A stretch of 64,000 nt of DNA from Xiphophorus maculatus. Lineage: Eukaryota > Chordata > Actinopteri > Cyprinodontiformes > Poeciliidae. Position numbers and translations under genes: made by a program. The notes under the pieces were generated by a model. The model was not told the DNA's origin, ran no database searches, and was given only the letters and a program-made list of their open reading frames with translations. Each line of letters opens with the position of its first letter. Position 1 is the stretch's first letter. Shown here piece by piece: positions 50,600-62,524 of the stretch. The stretch covers positions 13,403,373-13,467,372 of the forward strand of contig NC_036443.1 in assembly GCF_002775205.1 (NCBI RefSeq), given 5' to 3'.

Positions 50600-51265
50600 T
50601 TAATTTCAGCATTCAGTGTTCACACCTACCATGACCAACCTGAAATAAAATCCAGCTGTCCCAGTAGGATTTTCCTCATATTTGTTCTAGTCTATCCTTT
50701 AGCTAAAGCTTTAGTTTGCAGCTCAAAATGGTCACTTTGTACAAAGGTACAGTTGAAACCAGATGTTGTACTCTATAAAGTAAAACACCTTTTTACCCTT
50801 CAGTCAGACAGATTTTTACTGCAAAATGAGAAAATGTATTTTTGTGGCCAAATTTTGACATCCTGATATCTTGTGAAGCTCATTTAAAATTTCATCATTG
50901 TACTTTCCACTTTTTCCCATTTACTTTGAGATGTTGTCCCTCCTGCAGCACAACATAACACTGCCACCACGGTAAATCACAGTAATGGTGGTTTCTTTGG
51001 CTTGCAAGCTTCTGCTTTTTTCCTCCAAATGTAAGTGCATCTGTAAATTGTGTCTTTTTAGTGCAAGTTGCTTTTGGAATATTGGACTTTTTCCTCTCTG
51101 GGTGGCCTTTTGGCCAATGTCAATAGAGGATTTGTTCTCTCTCACCATGTTTTGCTTCTGTTCTGGGGTCGATTCACAAATTTTCACAAAACTCAATCAT
51201 GTCTGGGACACAAAACCTGTCTTCTTGAAAGACACGATGGCTGGATATTCCCACTGTGTTTCCAC
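50600..51265 (-). mobile_element. Decayed Tc1-type non-autonomous element
   Basis: Contains GTACAGTTGAAACCAGATGT, ACACCTTTTTACCCTTCAGTC, and a far end with TCTGGGTGGCCTTTTGGCCA. These word types are shared with dead Tc1-like repeats, including 20530-21310. Boundaries and orientation are approximate. Confidence 0.45.
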
Positions 51266-52259
51266 TTGAGTATCATCATCATCTGAGCTCTCCCTTTTTT
51301 TGTTGTTTTGAAAGACAGTAATCTCGATGTCTGTAAATTTGAGGAAGGTAACAACATTTTTCAAAATGTCGGTCTCTGCATATCCAACAACAACATGTGC
51401 TCTGGAGTTACTGTCTTCACGTGGAACTGAGGTCAGCGGCCAACGTGTGTGAAATTGTGAGCAGTCTGAAATACAAGCAAGTTTCGACTGACTGCAAAGC
51501 TGCTTTGTGCAGAATATTTGTCACATTCAAGGGGACTAAAATTTTAAAATGAGGATTTGTCTCAATTTCAAAGTCTAAAAACCTGCTATTCCAACAGTAG
51601 CGTTTACACTTTTAGTGAGCTTCTGTATGATTTCATCTTGGACTATTACTGCAACAATTTGAGCTGGAACATGGGAAATATTTTGTTGTCTTGTGGCAAT
51701 TTTTTACACTAACAGTCATCACTGCAATTTTTGCCATGCATTATACATTTAGATTATTATTTGTATTACTGGTTTATTAAAATGTATTAAGTTTTGCATG
51801 TTCAGTATTGTAGCAGCTGTTCTAAATCTGAAATTAAGTGTGTTGAAGTTAATTTGATCAAGTTTCTCAAACAATTGTAATCGTTCACCTTTTTTGTCTA
51901 CATGTTGCTGACTAGAACAATAAAAATAAGATGCAATATAAAATAACCGTACTAAATGTTCTTTTTTTAAAAGTACAACACATTTAAATCCTTCCAGACA
52001 AAATAGAAATGAAAGATTTTTTCATTCCTGCCCGCTGTGCTAAGAAAAGACAACGATTATTGTTATCGCTGTGTAAGGACTTCTCCTTTGACCTGAACTC
52101 TGAAGGTCTTATATTGCAAGCGATACTTTGACATCTTGTGTGAAACACAAGATGTCTTCTCACCTAGAAGCATCAATCTATTTAAGTTCTCCAACTGAGT
52201 CGAAGGGTTGCAGAAAACCAAGGAAAGGCACTTGAAGATATTCACAAAAAGAAGCATCG

Positions 52260-52680
52260 GTTGGCGACTTTTGCATCAGCTGTGAAGCTGAAAGCCAGCT
52301 CCATCACCACGTTGGCTGCCACTGCATCCACCCACCGGCCTTCTTCAGAAACTGCAGTTGGGAGCAAGCGAGTGGCAGTGTCTGACGCAGCATGCGATCA
52401 TTCACCTTGACTGCGTGCCGCCGCTCGAACTTGCCTCCGTTGCAGCTGTCAATGCATACCTCCACCCCAGGCCTCCATCCTCTCTGGAGGCAGCACACTC
52501 TGCCAGCCGTGGAGTGGGATGTACTATCGATCCTGCTGAAGTGATGGTTTCTAAAAGGGAGCCAGTAAGCATGTCTGCTTGCCCCTCCTCCACCGTGGAG
52601 CGGCCCTGAGATATCACCGAGCTCAGCACATTGCACCATCTCCGCATGGGAAAATGGGATTTTTACCGGGAGATGAGCTG
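52260..52680 (-). other. GC-richer stretch with overlapping open frames, not recognised
   Basis: An island of higher GC between AT-rich flanks. Minus frames cover 52304-52639 (111 codons, ends off a SCNGGKFERRHAVKVNDRML-like segment) and 52402-52647 (81 codons). One plus frame covers 52358-52609. I do not recognise any family. It may be an old transposon coding fragment, a pseudogene piece, or chance openness due to GC content. Confidence 0.3.
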
Positions 52681-52932
52681 AGTGGAAGGTAATTCAAGTC
52701 GTCGAGCTATGTTCCTCATGGAGGATGTAAAATGAGCCAAGTTACCTTCAGAAGCCTCACACGTTGGACAAATAAGGTCATATTCAAAGGTCTCTCCTAT
52801 TCCGGTCCACGTCGTGGAGAATTCACACGACACGGGAAAAATTAAGCATGAGGATTGAGTAATTAGTCAGTGATTGGAGAAACTCATCAGTGAGGTTTTC
52901 AGTTTTTTGATCAGGATGAGTGTGTGTGCCAA

Positions 52933-53797
52933 CTCTACGTTGGGTGGAATAAATATCCTGAATGTGTTCAGACTGATGGCCTTCAGACAGAAGGAGGTGT
53001 ATGCTTCAGAGCAGCCGCTAGATGGCAACAGAGTACTCAGTTTTCACAAAACTCACCTGAATTCTGCTGCATTTACTTTGACTCTTTGAGCAGTCGTTTA
53101 CAAATTTGCCTGAATCATTTACTTGAGCCACTGTTGCAGCTGGTGATTATAATCATCCTTGAAAGATTGGAAATGACTGGACTGGTCGTCCAGATCATGA
53201 AGGTTATGTGAAGAGTGGATCATTCTGTTCACTGATAGGTAATTGGGTTTCACAAGCTGTGGGAGATTGAGTTATTAAGATTTGGCAGAAAAAACAAACA
53301 AATCCTCTTTATGAAACAAAATGTTAGGTAACTGTTTGTATCACATCTTTTAGTCTTCCTTGCATTCTCATTGGGGCAAACAGCTGTTTATAGGAAGATG
53401 AGAGGTGAGGCAACATTGACACGGCATGGAAGGATATTTTCATCTAAAAAGCAAACTGGACTTCAGTAAATTTTTATAGAAAATCTCTGTTGGTTTCTGG
53501 AGTTTTAAGTGTGCTGATCTTATTGAAAATGAGGCCATTGCTGAAATCCATCTGACTGTGCTCTGGGAGGAAGGAGCTGAGGAAGTCAACGGGAGGCATG
53601 GAGATGGCTGCAGGTTTCAGTGCCTCCCGTAGAGCTGTGGGGAGAGAGGGGGGCCTCAGGGCCCAGAGGATGGCAAGAAAATTTGTAAGACGAGGTGTGG
53701 AATATTGTGGCAGTATTTTGAGTTGGCGTGCTCGTTAGTTTCTTGATGGGGGAAGGTCTGCATTCTTTTTTGGAGAAAATAGTATGACTTTGGATTT
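52933..53797. repeat. Tandem duplication, copy 1 (865 bp)
   Basis: Starts CTCTACGTTGGGTGGAATAA. It is repeated at offset 865 with no difference that I could find by reading. No gene is recognised within it. Confidence 0.95.
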
Positions 53798-54664
53798 CTC
53801 TACGTTGGGTGGAATAAATATCCTGAATGTGTTCAGACTGATGGCCTTCAGACAGAAGGAGGTGTATGCTTCAGAGCAGCCGCTAGATGGCAACAGAGTA
53901 CTCAGTTTTCACAAAACTCACCTGAATTCTGCTGCATTTACTTTGACTCTTTGAGCAGTCGTTTACAAATTTGCCTGAATCATTTACTTGAGCCACTGTT
54001 GCAGCTGGTGATTATAATCATCCTTGAAAGATTGGAAATGACTGGACTGGTCGTCCAGATCATGAAGGTTATGTGAAGAGTGGATCATTCTGTTCACTGA
54101 TAGGTAATTGGGTTTCACAAGCTGTGGGAGATTGAGTTATTAAGATTTGGCAGAAAAAACAAACAAATCCTCTTTATGAAACAAAATGTTAGGTAACTGT
54201 TTGTATCACATCTTTTAGTCTTCCTTGCATTCTCATTGGGGCAAACAGCTGTTTATAGGAAGATGAGAGGTGAGGCAACATTGACACGGCATGGAAGGAT
54301 ATTTTCATCTAAAAAGCAAACTGGACTTCAGTAAATTTTTATAGAAAATCTCTGTTGGTTTCTGGAGTTTTAAGTGTGCTGATCTTATTGAAAATGAGGC
54401 CATTGCTGAAATCCATCTGACTGTGCTCTGGGAGGAAGGAGCTGAGGAAGTCAACGGGAGGCATGGAGATGGCTGCAGGTTTCAGTGCCTCCCGTAGAGC
54501 TGTGGGGAGAGAGGGGGGCCTCAGGGCCCAGAGGATGGCAAGAAAATTTGTAAGACGAGGTGTGGAATATTGTGGCAGTATTTTGAGTTGGCGTGCTCGT
54601 TAGTTTCTTGATGGGGGAAGGTCTGCATTCTTTTTTGGAGAAAATAGTATGACTTTGGATTTCT
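53798..54664. repeat. Tandem duplication, copy 2 (865 bp)
   Basis: Apparently identical to 52933-53797 and directly abutting it. Only the two bases CT are shared at the junction, suggesting end-joining or slippage rather than recombination between long repeats. A collapsed or duplicated haplotype in assembly is the alternative. Confidence 0.95.
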
Positions 54665-54869
54665 GTGAAGGAAAGAAATAAAAAGCAAGAACTACACAAA
54701 GAACTACTTCTGTTCGTCCCCACTCTCCTCCCCTCCCACACTCAACTCCACCAGACTAGTGGCAGCAGTAATTAGCAAACACCTGGCGGAACTGTGTCTA
54801 CTGAGCTTATCAGACAACTTCCCAGTCCACAGTTCCTAAGAATGATCGTATACGGCATAACCAGGAGCA

Positions 54870-55000
54870 CTGCTGTGATGCCTTGATGAATGTGGGGTAT
54901 GAAAAAGTAGGAGCTTCTTAAACAGACAGAGGTCCAATTTTACGGTGTCAAATTATAAAGTCAAGTTTGTAATATGTGTACCATTTTTATAACAACTGTG
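54870..55000. mobile_element. Truncated copy of the TTAA-ended MITE
   Basis: ACAGAGGTCCAATTTTACGG, then TGTCAAATTATAAAGTCAAG, parallels the 3' part of the neighbouring element (TAGGTCCAATTTCAAGGTGT at 55442-55461). A second, partial copy of the same family. Confidence 0.5.
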
Positions 55001-55028
55001 AGCCTGGAAACTACATAAAGTGGTCCCT

Positions 55029-55600
55029 TTAAAGGGGCAGCATTATGCAAAATTGACGTTTTTGAGCTTTACGTCATGTTATAATGTTATTTCCTCAAAA
55101 ATATACCTGGAGTGTTGTTTGATAAATCCTTTAATTTCCCATAGCAGCCATTCAGCGGTGCAAAATGCTTGGTGGGACAAAGCGCCATCTTCAAGGATAA
55201 AGCTCCTAATCGGAGCTGCATCATTCCATCTTCTGCCTCAGCTCCTTAAGACTAGTCAGCTGGTGGAATCTGCAGAACTCATTATACGAGTTACTTCCCA
55301 GCACAATGCTGGTAAAAAAAATTTGTTAAAGACTTAATAGAGGAGTGATGTTGTGATTATTTTCTGAATATGGAGTGTCAGAAAAAGCAGACGTTTCTTG
55401 AAGAGCAGCTCTTCAAGAAAATGGCCCTATCATGTAAATGATAGGTCCAATTTCAAGGTGTAAAATTACAAAGTCAAATCATCGTCATGATTTTAAGTCA
55501 TATTTGATAGATGCGGCATTTTTAGAACAACTGAATGTAACTTGATTGTGCTATAAAATGGCATTATGTAGCTGGAAAACTCATAATACCGCACCTTTAA
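55029..55600. mobile_element. 572-bp MITE with TTAA-ended inverted termini
   Basis: The left TTAAAGGGGCAGCATTATG and the right CATAATACCGCACCTTTAA are imperfect inverted repeats (15 of 19). Both ends carry TTAA, compatible with a piggyBac-type insertion. The interior is non-coding. Confidence 0.65.
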
Positions 55601-55619
55601 TGAAAAGGAAATGCCACTC

Positions 55620-55920
55620 ACAATATGGCGGAGATTAGTCGCTTCCGCCTGAATTTGAGCTCCACTGGTCTGAGTGTCTGCAGGCAGAACCTCTCGTCTT
55701 GCTGCAGATCGTCACGGGGAGGTCCTAATCTGCTGGTGCAGCTGGGAGCATTTTACCACGTGATTCGAGCGATGTCAGAGTAGTCATCACCATTTCACTT
55801 AATTCATGTCGGGGGCTCAAACGGTAAAAGGTGAAACAGCAAGGAAACCTGCTATGAAGTAGACGAAGATACCCGACCCCGGTTCCCTACTACTAATCGC
55901 CGCCTCGCAACTTAAACGAG
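55620..55920 (+). promoter_or_regulatory. spsb1: Probable spsb1 promoter and 5' untranslated exon
   Basis: A CpG-richer block in AT-rich DNA, containing an E-box CACGTG (55757-55762), ACCCGACCCCGG and ATCGCCGCCTCGC. It ends at a possible donor, ACGAG|GTCAGT, at 55921. It is the most promoter-like interval upstream of the spsb1 coding exon. No TATA box or exact start is visible, and the donor is weak. Confidence 0.35.
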
Positions 55921-58900
55921 GTCAGTTTTCTCTGTTCATTTAAGCGTCTGTTTTGCTTTCGGTGTTCCTCTCTTCACATCCTAAATACTAATTTGGTGTC
56001 GGGCAAGCAACGGCTGGCCGTTAAGGACTCCCGGTTCCCTAACGTCCAGTGTAGCTCCGTTCAACGTCCGTGTTTTGTCTGTGTAGCCTCTTGGCAGGAT
56101 TAGCCGTGTTATGTTGCTATATTTATGCTAATCATAGCAGGTTTGTGTCGCTGTCTTTATCAATTTATTTAATACAGAACGCGACTCGATTTAAGGCAAA
56201 CTGTTGAAAAGTAACAAGGCTTTAAACTAATGGTTTCCAATGTTGTGGTTTACTCGCTTGGAGTCCCGCCGAACAACGAGCGCTTGTGTGGCGATTAGCC
56301 TGCGTTAGCAACGGCTAACATGGCAAGCTCAGCAGTTAGTAGGCCCACCGATGGCTCACTTGCTCTCCTGTTTGAACGAATTACTCTTCAACAAAACAAG
56401 CCGGAACATTTAAAATTATATTTAACATTTCAAGGACTTGCTGTAGTCTTTATCAGCTGGTAGTACTGACGAAGAGTAACTAGCTTTTTTTTGTGAAGAG
56501 GTGAGTGTCTTCGCCTGTTTTAAACGGGAAGTGTGGTTATTTACAGAGTTGAAGTTAAGGGAGGGTGAAAGTGGCTAACCGGGAACCTTATGAACAGCTT
56601 TCAGAATGTCGTCTTGTTAAACACAATGTTCAGGTAGACATTAATAGTTCATAGCTGTGTTTCAGGTTTTGTAGAACCGTAAAGCACTGCTTTTGTGGGT
56701 CAGATGATAAAGGGTAACTCTTAACCTACAAGTAACGCATGTAGTTTTCTTTTTAAGATTAAACGCGTCTAAAAGTAACAGGGGAAAAAAAGTGACCTCA
56801 TTCTGTTGAACCTGCATTGTCTTATCAGTATAATCAGTGCAGTCTTTGATGTAATCTGTCCTGAGGGCTTGGTATAAACATCCCTAAACTTGGACAATAG
56901 GGAACACAAAGGAAGTCGGTATATGCCAGAATAGGGTGATCTGGGAAATTAAAGTATCTTTCCAAAACGAATTGGGATAGGGGTATGGTACAGTTTAGAA
57001 GTAAAAAAGTATACTTTGAGTAAAATTCCTCCTTTTTTTTTCTTTAGCCTTATCAAGATAAAACATTGCGTGTCCTGAAAGCTAAATGGCGTGCAAGAGT
57101 TTTGCTCTTCTCACTGGTAAAAGGATAATGACTTTGGTAAACTTTTACCCAAATGTGCCAATTAACAATCTTCCTAATTTAAACTGGGCACAGTTTAAAT
57201 TGAGCCTTACATGCAAAACAAGTGTTTCCTTGGCTCAGCAAATTCAATGAGCCCTTCCTCTGGCATTGTAATCAACTCAAACCAAACCAGGGGCCCAGGA
57301 GCCCCAGTCAGGCCAGGCTTTTAGCCTGCAAAACAAAGCGAGCCACAAGCCAGCTTTTACTACTTGCAGTGTTTATATTTGTAATAATTTACAACGTAAG
57401 AAGTGGAGAGATGTTTTATGTACTCTGTTTAGCGGTGAGAGGAATAATGGTAAAGTCCTTGCCCAAAGGTTGTGAAAATTAACATGTTTCTTTCTTTGTG
57501 AATGCTGGACAGCCAATGAAAAGAAGATAGTTTACATTGAAATGCAGGCCACCCGTTGCCTGCTTTTTCTTCCCTCCTGTTTTCCAATCAGTGAGAAGAC
57601 ATGACCCATTTAAATGGTTGTTTACTTGCATTAGAAGAAGAGCCAAGGCGGTGTTCAATGAACTCTTGTCTACAATTTAATTAGAGTGGCCTTCCCAGCA
57701 GCATAATTTTCCACATTACAAAACGCTCTGTGCCGTGGCACTGCTGTACAGTCAGGCACAGATTGACCTGCACCTGCATAAAAATCTCCTTTGAGATTCA
57801 AAATACAGCAAAAATACAAAAATAAAGCAAAATACAGTTAGTACTGTAAATTGAAATTTTGAACCAGAGTATGTTGCGTTATCTGTAATCTTTTTGTAAA
57901 ATGAACGCATGATGTGTGTTAACACCTCAGTCATAAAATGGTGTCCTGTCACATCTGAGCTGCTCTTGGTATTTGGTGGGAAAATGAAAAGCCATATATT
58001 TGCCAGAGAATGGTTTTTTTTTTTTTTTTTTACTTTATCTAGATATGTTTATGAAGCCATTTCTTATTATTGGAGAATGTTTCACTTTTATTTTAGCAGA
58101 ATATTGTTGCCTTATAAGGCAACATTTCTACTATTAATCTTTTTCAGTTTCACATATATTACATGTATTGGTCTTCTCTGTATTGTTGCATTCATATCCT
58201 TAAAGTCCTCGGGTTATGTTAAGTGTTGTGTCAGGGCTATTCGATTAGTTAGTAAAACTAACTTCATTATGTTGCCTTTTCTTATTTATTAAGAGAAGGT
58301 GGAAAACTCTGTGATATGAGACAACTAATCAAATTAGGTTTAGATGTTTCTCACCCATATCTGTGCAACCCAATTATATCTTTATTTACATAGAACAATT
58401 TAAAAATCGCATGCCTCCATAGACAATACTGTTCCTCATAGACATGTTTTGTTGTAAATTCACAAAAAAAAAATTATTTCTTCTTTCTAAAGTTGTATAA
58501 AAGCTATAGAGTTTAACAGTAGAACTCATAAATCTGGCTGTGAATCAAGTTCCAGCAATTACAATGTACACATTTTGTGATGTTTGCCTTTTTAAAATAC
58601 ACAATTTTATTAAGAATCATCTTAAATTTTTTATTTGTTTTTGTTGCAAGATCTGGTCTAGTCCCTCGGATTCGAAGAATAATGCTTCAACTCTGTCTGT
58701 TGTGGCATATGATTCAAATTGCCTTGACAACTCAAATTCTTTAAAAAACACACAAAGAAGTTGGCGTGTTGAGGCTTGTTGTGTACAATACATAGCTTCA
58801 GTCTCTTCTTTCTAAAGACTGCATTCACATCAGCTGAAAAACTCAATATTTAAAGTTTTAACGGCTTCCTCTATTTGGGTAATCAGTTCATTATAGTTAA

Positions 58901-61665
58901 TCTCTGTCTAACAGACGTTAGACTGTTGAATAACAGAAACTTGTTGATCTTGTTCCTCTGGGTTGGCTTCATGTTGTGGTGAACTGATAAAAGGGGAAAA
59001 AAACAATGTCAAACAACCGAAGATATTAAGCGAAACCGAGAAAGTTATTCATAAATGCATTATGCCGACAGTTCTACAGTTTTCTAAAGGCTGCACGACA
59101 GCCGACGCAGGTTTTCTGGTTGTGTCTCAGGATTTCTTGGGACACTGTTGTCCTAACATGTTTTTCCCTCTCTCCAAGAATCACATGAGAACAAAGACAC
59201 TTTTGAGGCTACTTGCAGCCCTGCAGCTTCTCGGTTTTTGCCCGCTTTTAACTAGATTCAGTTGAAACATACCGTTTCTTGGTAGATGTAAACATTAGAT
59301 CTAATTCTTTGTTTTTGGAATTACATGACGGCTGCAAAAAGAAATCTGCTGGGGACCGGAGTCAGATGATTTTAGTTTCATCTGTCCTTTGTAGCCAGTA
59401 AACACCCTGTGTACTGGGTTTTGATGGCAACACTCTGCAGTGTAGAAGTTGCTAATGACAGAAGAAGACACGGTTAACTATTTTGAATATTCATGAGGTG
59501 TTTAAATGTAAAGTTGGAGGAAGCACAGAAGCTGTTGGCACCTTTACATTACAGAGGCATGTCAGAATGAGTTACCTGCTTTATATGGAAATAAACACAC
59601 ACCCATGTCACAGAGTAATCCATCACCTGAATGAGCTACATGTCTGCTAATTATGAAACATTCAGTCACTAGCACTACAGCGTAGGACTGGCACCAACTT
59701 GGCTGAGTGTCTCGGTTCACGTTTTCTGGGTTGTTTCATCTCCAAACTCTTGAAGCTTACTTTAGCAGACATAATTTGACTGAGACAACTAAACATAGAT
59801 AATGTGGCGCTTCATAAAGCAGCAGCAGCAGACAGAAACTTTAACTCATTAAACAGCAGTAAAATAGTTCATGGCTTGCTTGCACACCTTTATTAATTTA
59901 CTCACCCATTGCTTCATAAATGTGGCTGGATATTCCACATACAGAGATTTTGTACATTGTATGAAATATCTTTAAAAGAAAAGGCCTCAGCTGAAATGAC
60001 CAGTACCAAAAATGAAATTCACTGATTGCATCCACTGATCCATATAATCCCGGCTTTCTAAGAAAATATCCTTTATTTACAGTATTCTAGCTAGTAAGTT
60101 TTATACCTTTTAGATAAGCTGACTGCAGTGACGATGCATCGCGATTTTCCCTTTTTCCATATGAAGTAGCTATTTAGTCATATTTATAAGTATGATTAAA
60201 TATCTAAGGTCTCAAGGAATCAACAGTGGTGAAAATATTAAACTAGCATTACCAGGGTTTTCGACCTCCCCCATGAAGTCCCGAAAGAGGGTCAAAAGAC
60301 CCTGAGTCCAAACTGATGACTCTGATGGCTCAAATTAGCATCCCTTCTTCAATTGTAAATGTGGCCATTGACCGTCAGGCCAGAAGGTAGGAGTGTGAGT
60401 AGTCCATGTTGGGGGTGGGTGCGATCTATGATGGAGGCAGCTCTACAGTAGACTCTCCTGTAGGTAGTGCTCTTCAGTTTAGTTTTGAAGCATACATGAA
60501 GTGTTTTGGAGAGATGTGACCTTTTGCAGCTGATCCATGATGTTGTGCTGCATTATCCAGGTCATTTTGCCAAATGTACATAGAGTTTGCAAAACATACA
60601 ATCTGTTTCAAGAAATATGCAAAGGTTTTTCTAAAAGAAATTAGTAATGTTTTTCTTTTAAATAAAGCTAAGTGGGTTTAAAATGACAGTTTAGAAATAA
60701 ACTAACCAAATTAATTGTGTTGATCCACCTCAAAAAAATCATGCAAAAAGTGTAAGCAAAAGAGATCTGGGAGACTTTGCACATGCAAATTTGCATGCAG
60801 CCTTTTGTGCTGTGGAGGATAAATAGGTGACTGCTTCACCCATTTAGTTCACAAGAAACAAAATGCAGAAGAGGTTCACCACTCAGAAGGCATTGGACAT
60901 TATAAAATACAATATACTGAATAGAACTAACTAGACAGTTAGTTGGGAGTTAAGCTTTCCCCCTTCCTTTGGTGCGCCAGTAATGGCCTTATTTATAGAA
61001 CAAAAGCGCCTGTTCACACCTGCTTATAGGGTGCTAGCTAAAATCCTTCAGGTCAGTCGACCCGTCTCTGGGCTCCAAAGGTAGAAATGTTAAATGACCC
61101 TTCTCTGGTAATGCTAAGTAAAAATTAACGGTCAATTTTGGGGTGTTTTTCAAACAATTACTAATCAAAATTTATCAGTCACTATAAATCTTATCACATT
61201 TTCCTGTTCACACTTAGCTATTTCAAGGTGTGAATGGGGCTTGTTTGAATCTTTTTAGCTTTGTCTGTTATGAAATTTGCTGGAATTGGAGTAACTTAAT
61301 GTTTCCAAGAAACATCAGTTACTGCAAAGTTCTACAACCAAGCAAATACATTCAGACCGGTGTTTTTAAGTAATGTTAACCATGCTAATTGAGAAAATAA
61401 TATGCTAAGGACGATTCAAATCTTAATTCCATAATCATTTTTACTGTTTTAAAATAATAGTGAACCCTTGTCCAAATGACCACTCACACTAAAAGGGTTA
61501 GAAAAATATTTAAATGTTTGTAGTCTTTAAAAACAGACATTCCAGTTTGGAAATTGGCCACAAAGTGTTCACCTCTCTACTCCTGATGTTCACATTTAAA
61601 GTCTACACACAAGAAAAACAAACTTCCTGACTTGTTTTCTGTGCTTTCATCTCTCAACTGTCCAG
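55921..61665 (+). other. Probable spsb1 intron 1
   Basis: About 5.7 kb without recognisable coding sequence. Non-repetitive stretches at 57520-57720 and 59465-59690 (for example ATATTCATGAGGTGTTTAAA) are candidate enhancers or conserved elements, on appearance only. Confidence 0.4.
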
Positions 61666-61830
61666 ACTGGTCCTTAACGTCTCGTCTTGGTGGTCCACAT
61701 CAGACGCATCCCAGGTTGCAGGAGCACGGCGGAGGAGAGGCTCTGAGGCTGAACACTCCCCCCATTAGTCTTTGAGGCGGGGGGAGGAGAAAAAGGTGGG
61801 GATCGAGGAGCTGCTATACCCACCTGGAGC
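61666..61830 (+). other. spsb1: 5' untranslated part of spsb1 exon 2
   Basis: A good acceptor, TTTCATCTCTCAACTGTCCAG, ends at 61665. From there to the start codon there is no splice donor of note. The ATG context AGCATGG has A at -3 and G at +4. Confidence 0.6.
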
Positions 61831-62524
61831 ATGGGGCAGAAAGTCCCAGGTGGCATTAAAACTATTGACATGCGGGATCCGGCATTCAGTCCCCTAACAT
61901 TGGAGTTACAAGCCCTGAGTCACACCAAGCCATCTCGTCTAGACCTTCTGCTGGACATGCCGCCCGCCAGCCTGGACACTCAGATCCAGCATTCGTGGAA
62001 CAGCGACGACCGCTCCCTCAATGTTTTTGTGAAGGACGACAACAAGCTGGTGTTCCATAGGCACCCTGTGGCGCAGAGCACGGACGCCATCCGGGGGCGT
62101 GTTGGCTACACAAGGGGACTTCACGTATGGGAGATCAACTGGGCCATGCGTCAGAGGGGCACGCACGCGGTGGTTGGCGTTGGGACGAGCGACGCCCCTC
62201 TGCATTCTGTGGGCTACACGGCTTTGGTGGGGAGCAACTCTGAATCCTGGGGCTGGGACCTGTGCAGAAGTAAACTCTACCACGATGGCAAGAACCTTCC
62301 AGGAAAAACCTACCCGGCCTTCCTAGAGCCAGACGACACCTTCATAATACCAGACTCGCTCCTGGTGGTTTTGGACATGGACGAGGGCACTCTGGGTTAC
62401 ATAGTGGATGGACATTATCTCGGAGTGGCTTTTAGAGGACTCAAAGGCAAGAAGCTGTACCCAATAGTGAGCGCCGTGTGGGGACACTGTGAAATACGAG
62501 TCCGGTACATAAATGGACTTGATC
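61831..62524 (+). CDS. spsb1: SPRY domain-containing SOCS box protein 1, main coding exon (C-terminus outside window)
   Basis: Substrate receptor of an Elongin B/C-Cullin-5 ubiquitin ligase. Its SPRY domain binds (D/E)INNN peptides in iNOS and Par-4. The exon starts [20 protein letters not shown], as in vertebrate SPSB1, and encodes 231 codons plus one base. SPRY/B30.2 landmarks are [113 protein letters not shown] and [14 protein letters not shown]. The exon ends YINGLD plus C at the consensus donor GTAAGT (62525), phase 1. The apparent RKYEL ending of the open frame is intron read-through. The last 40 or so residues, the SOCS box, must be in a downstream exon beyond 64000. Synteny with gpr157 and mir-34a supports spsb1 over spsb4. 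Confidence 0.97.

Noticed and set aside
61939..62283. 114-codon minus-strand open frame opposite spsb1
   Set aside because: Pure antisense shadow of the SPRY coding exon.
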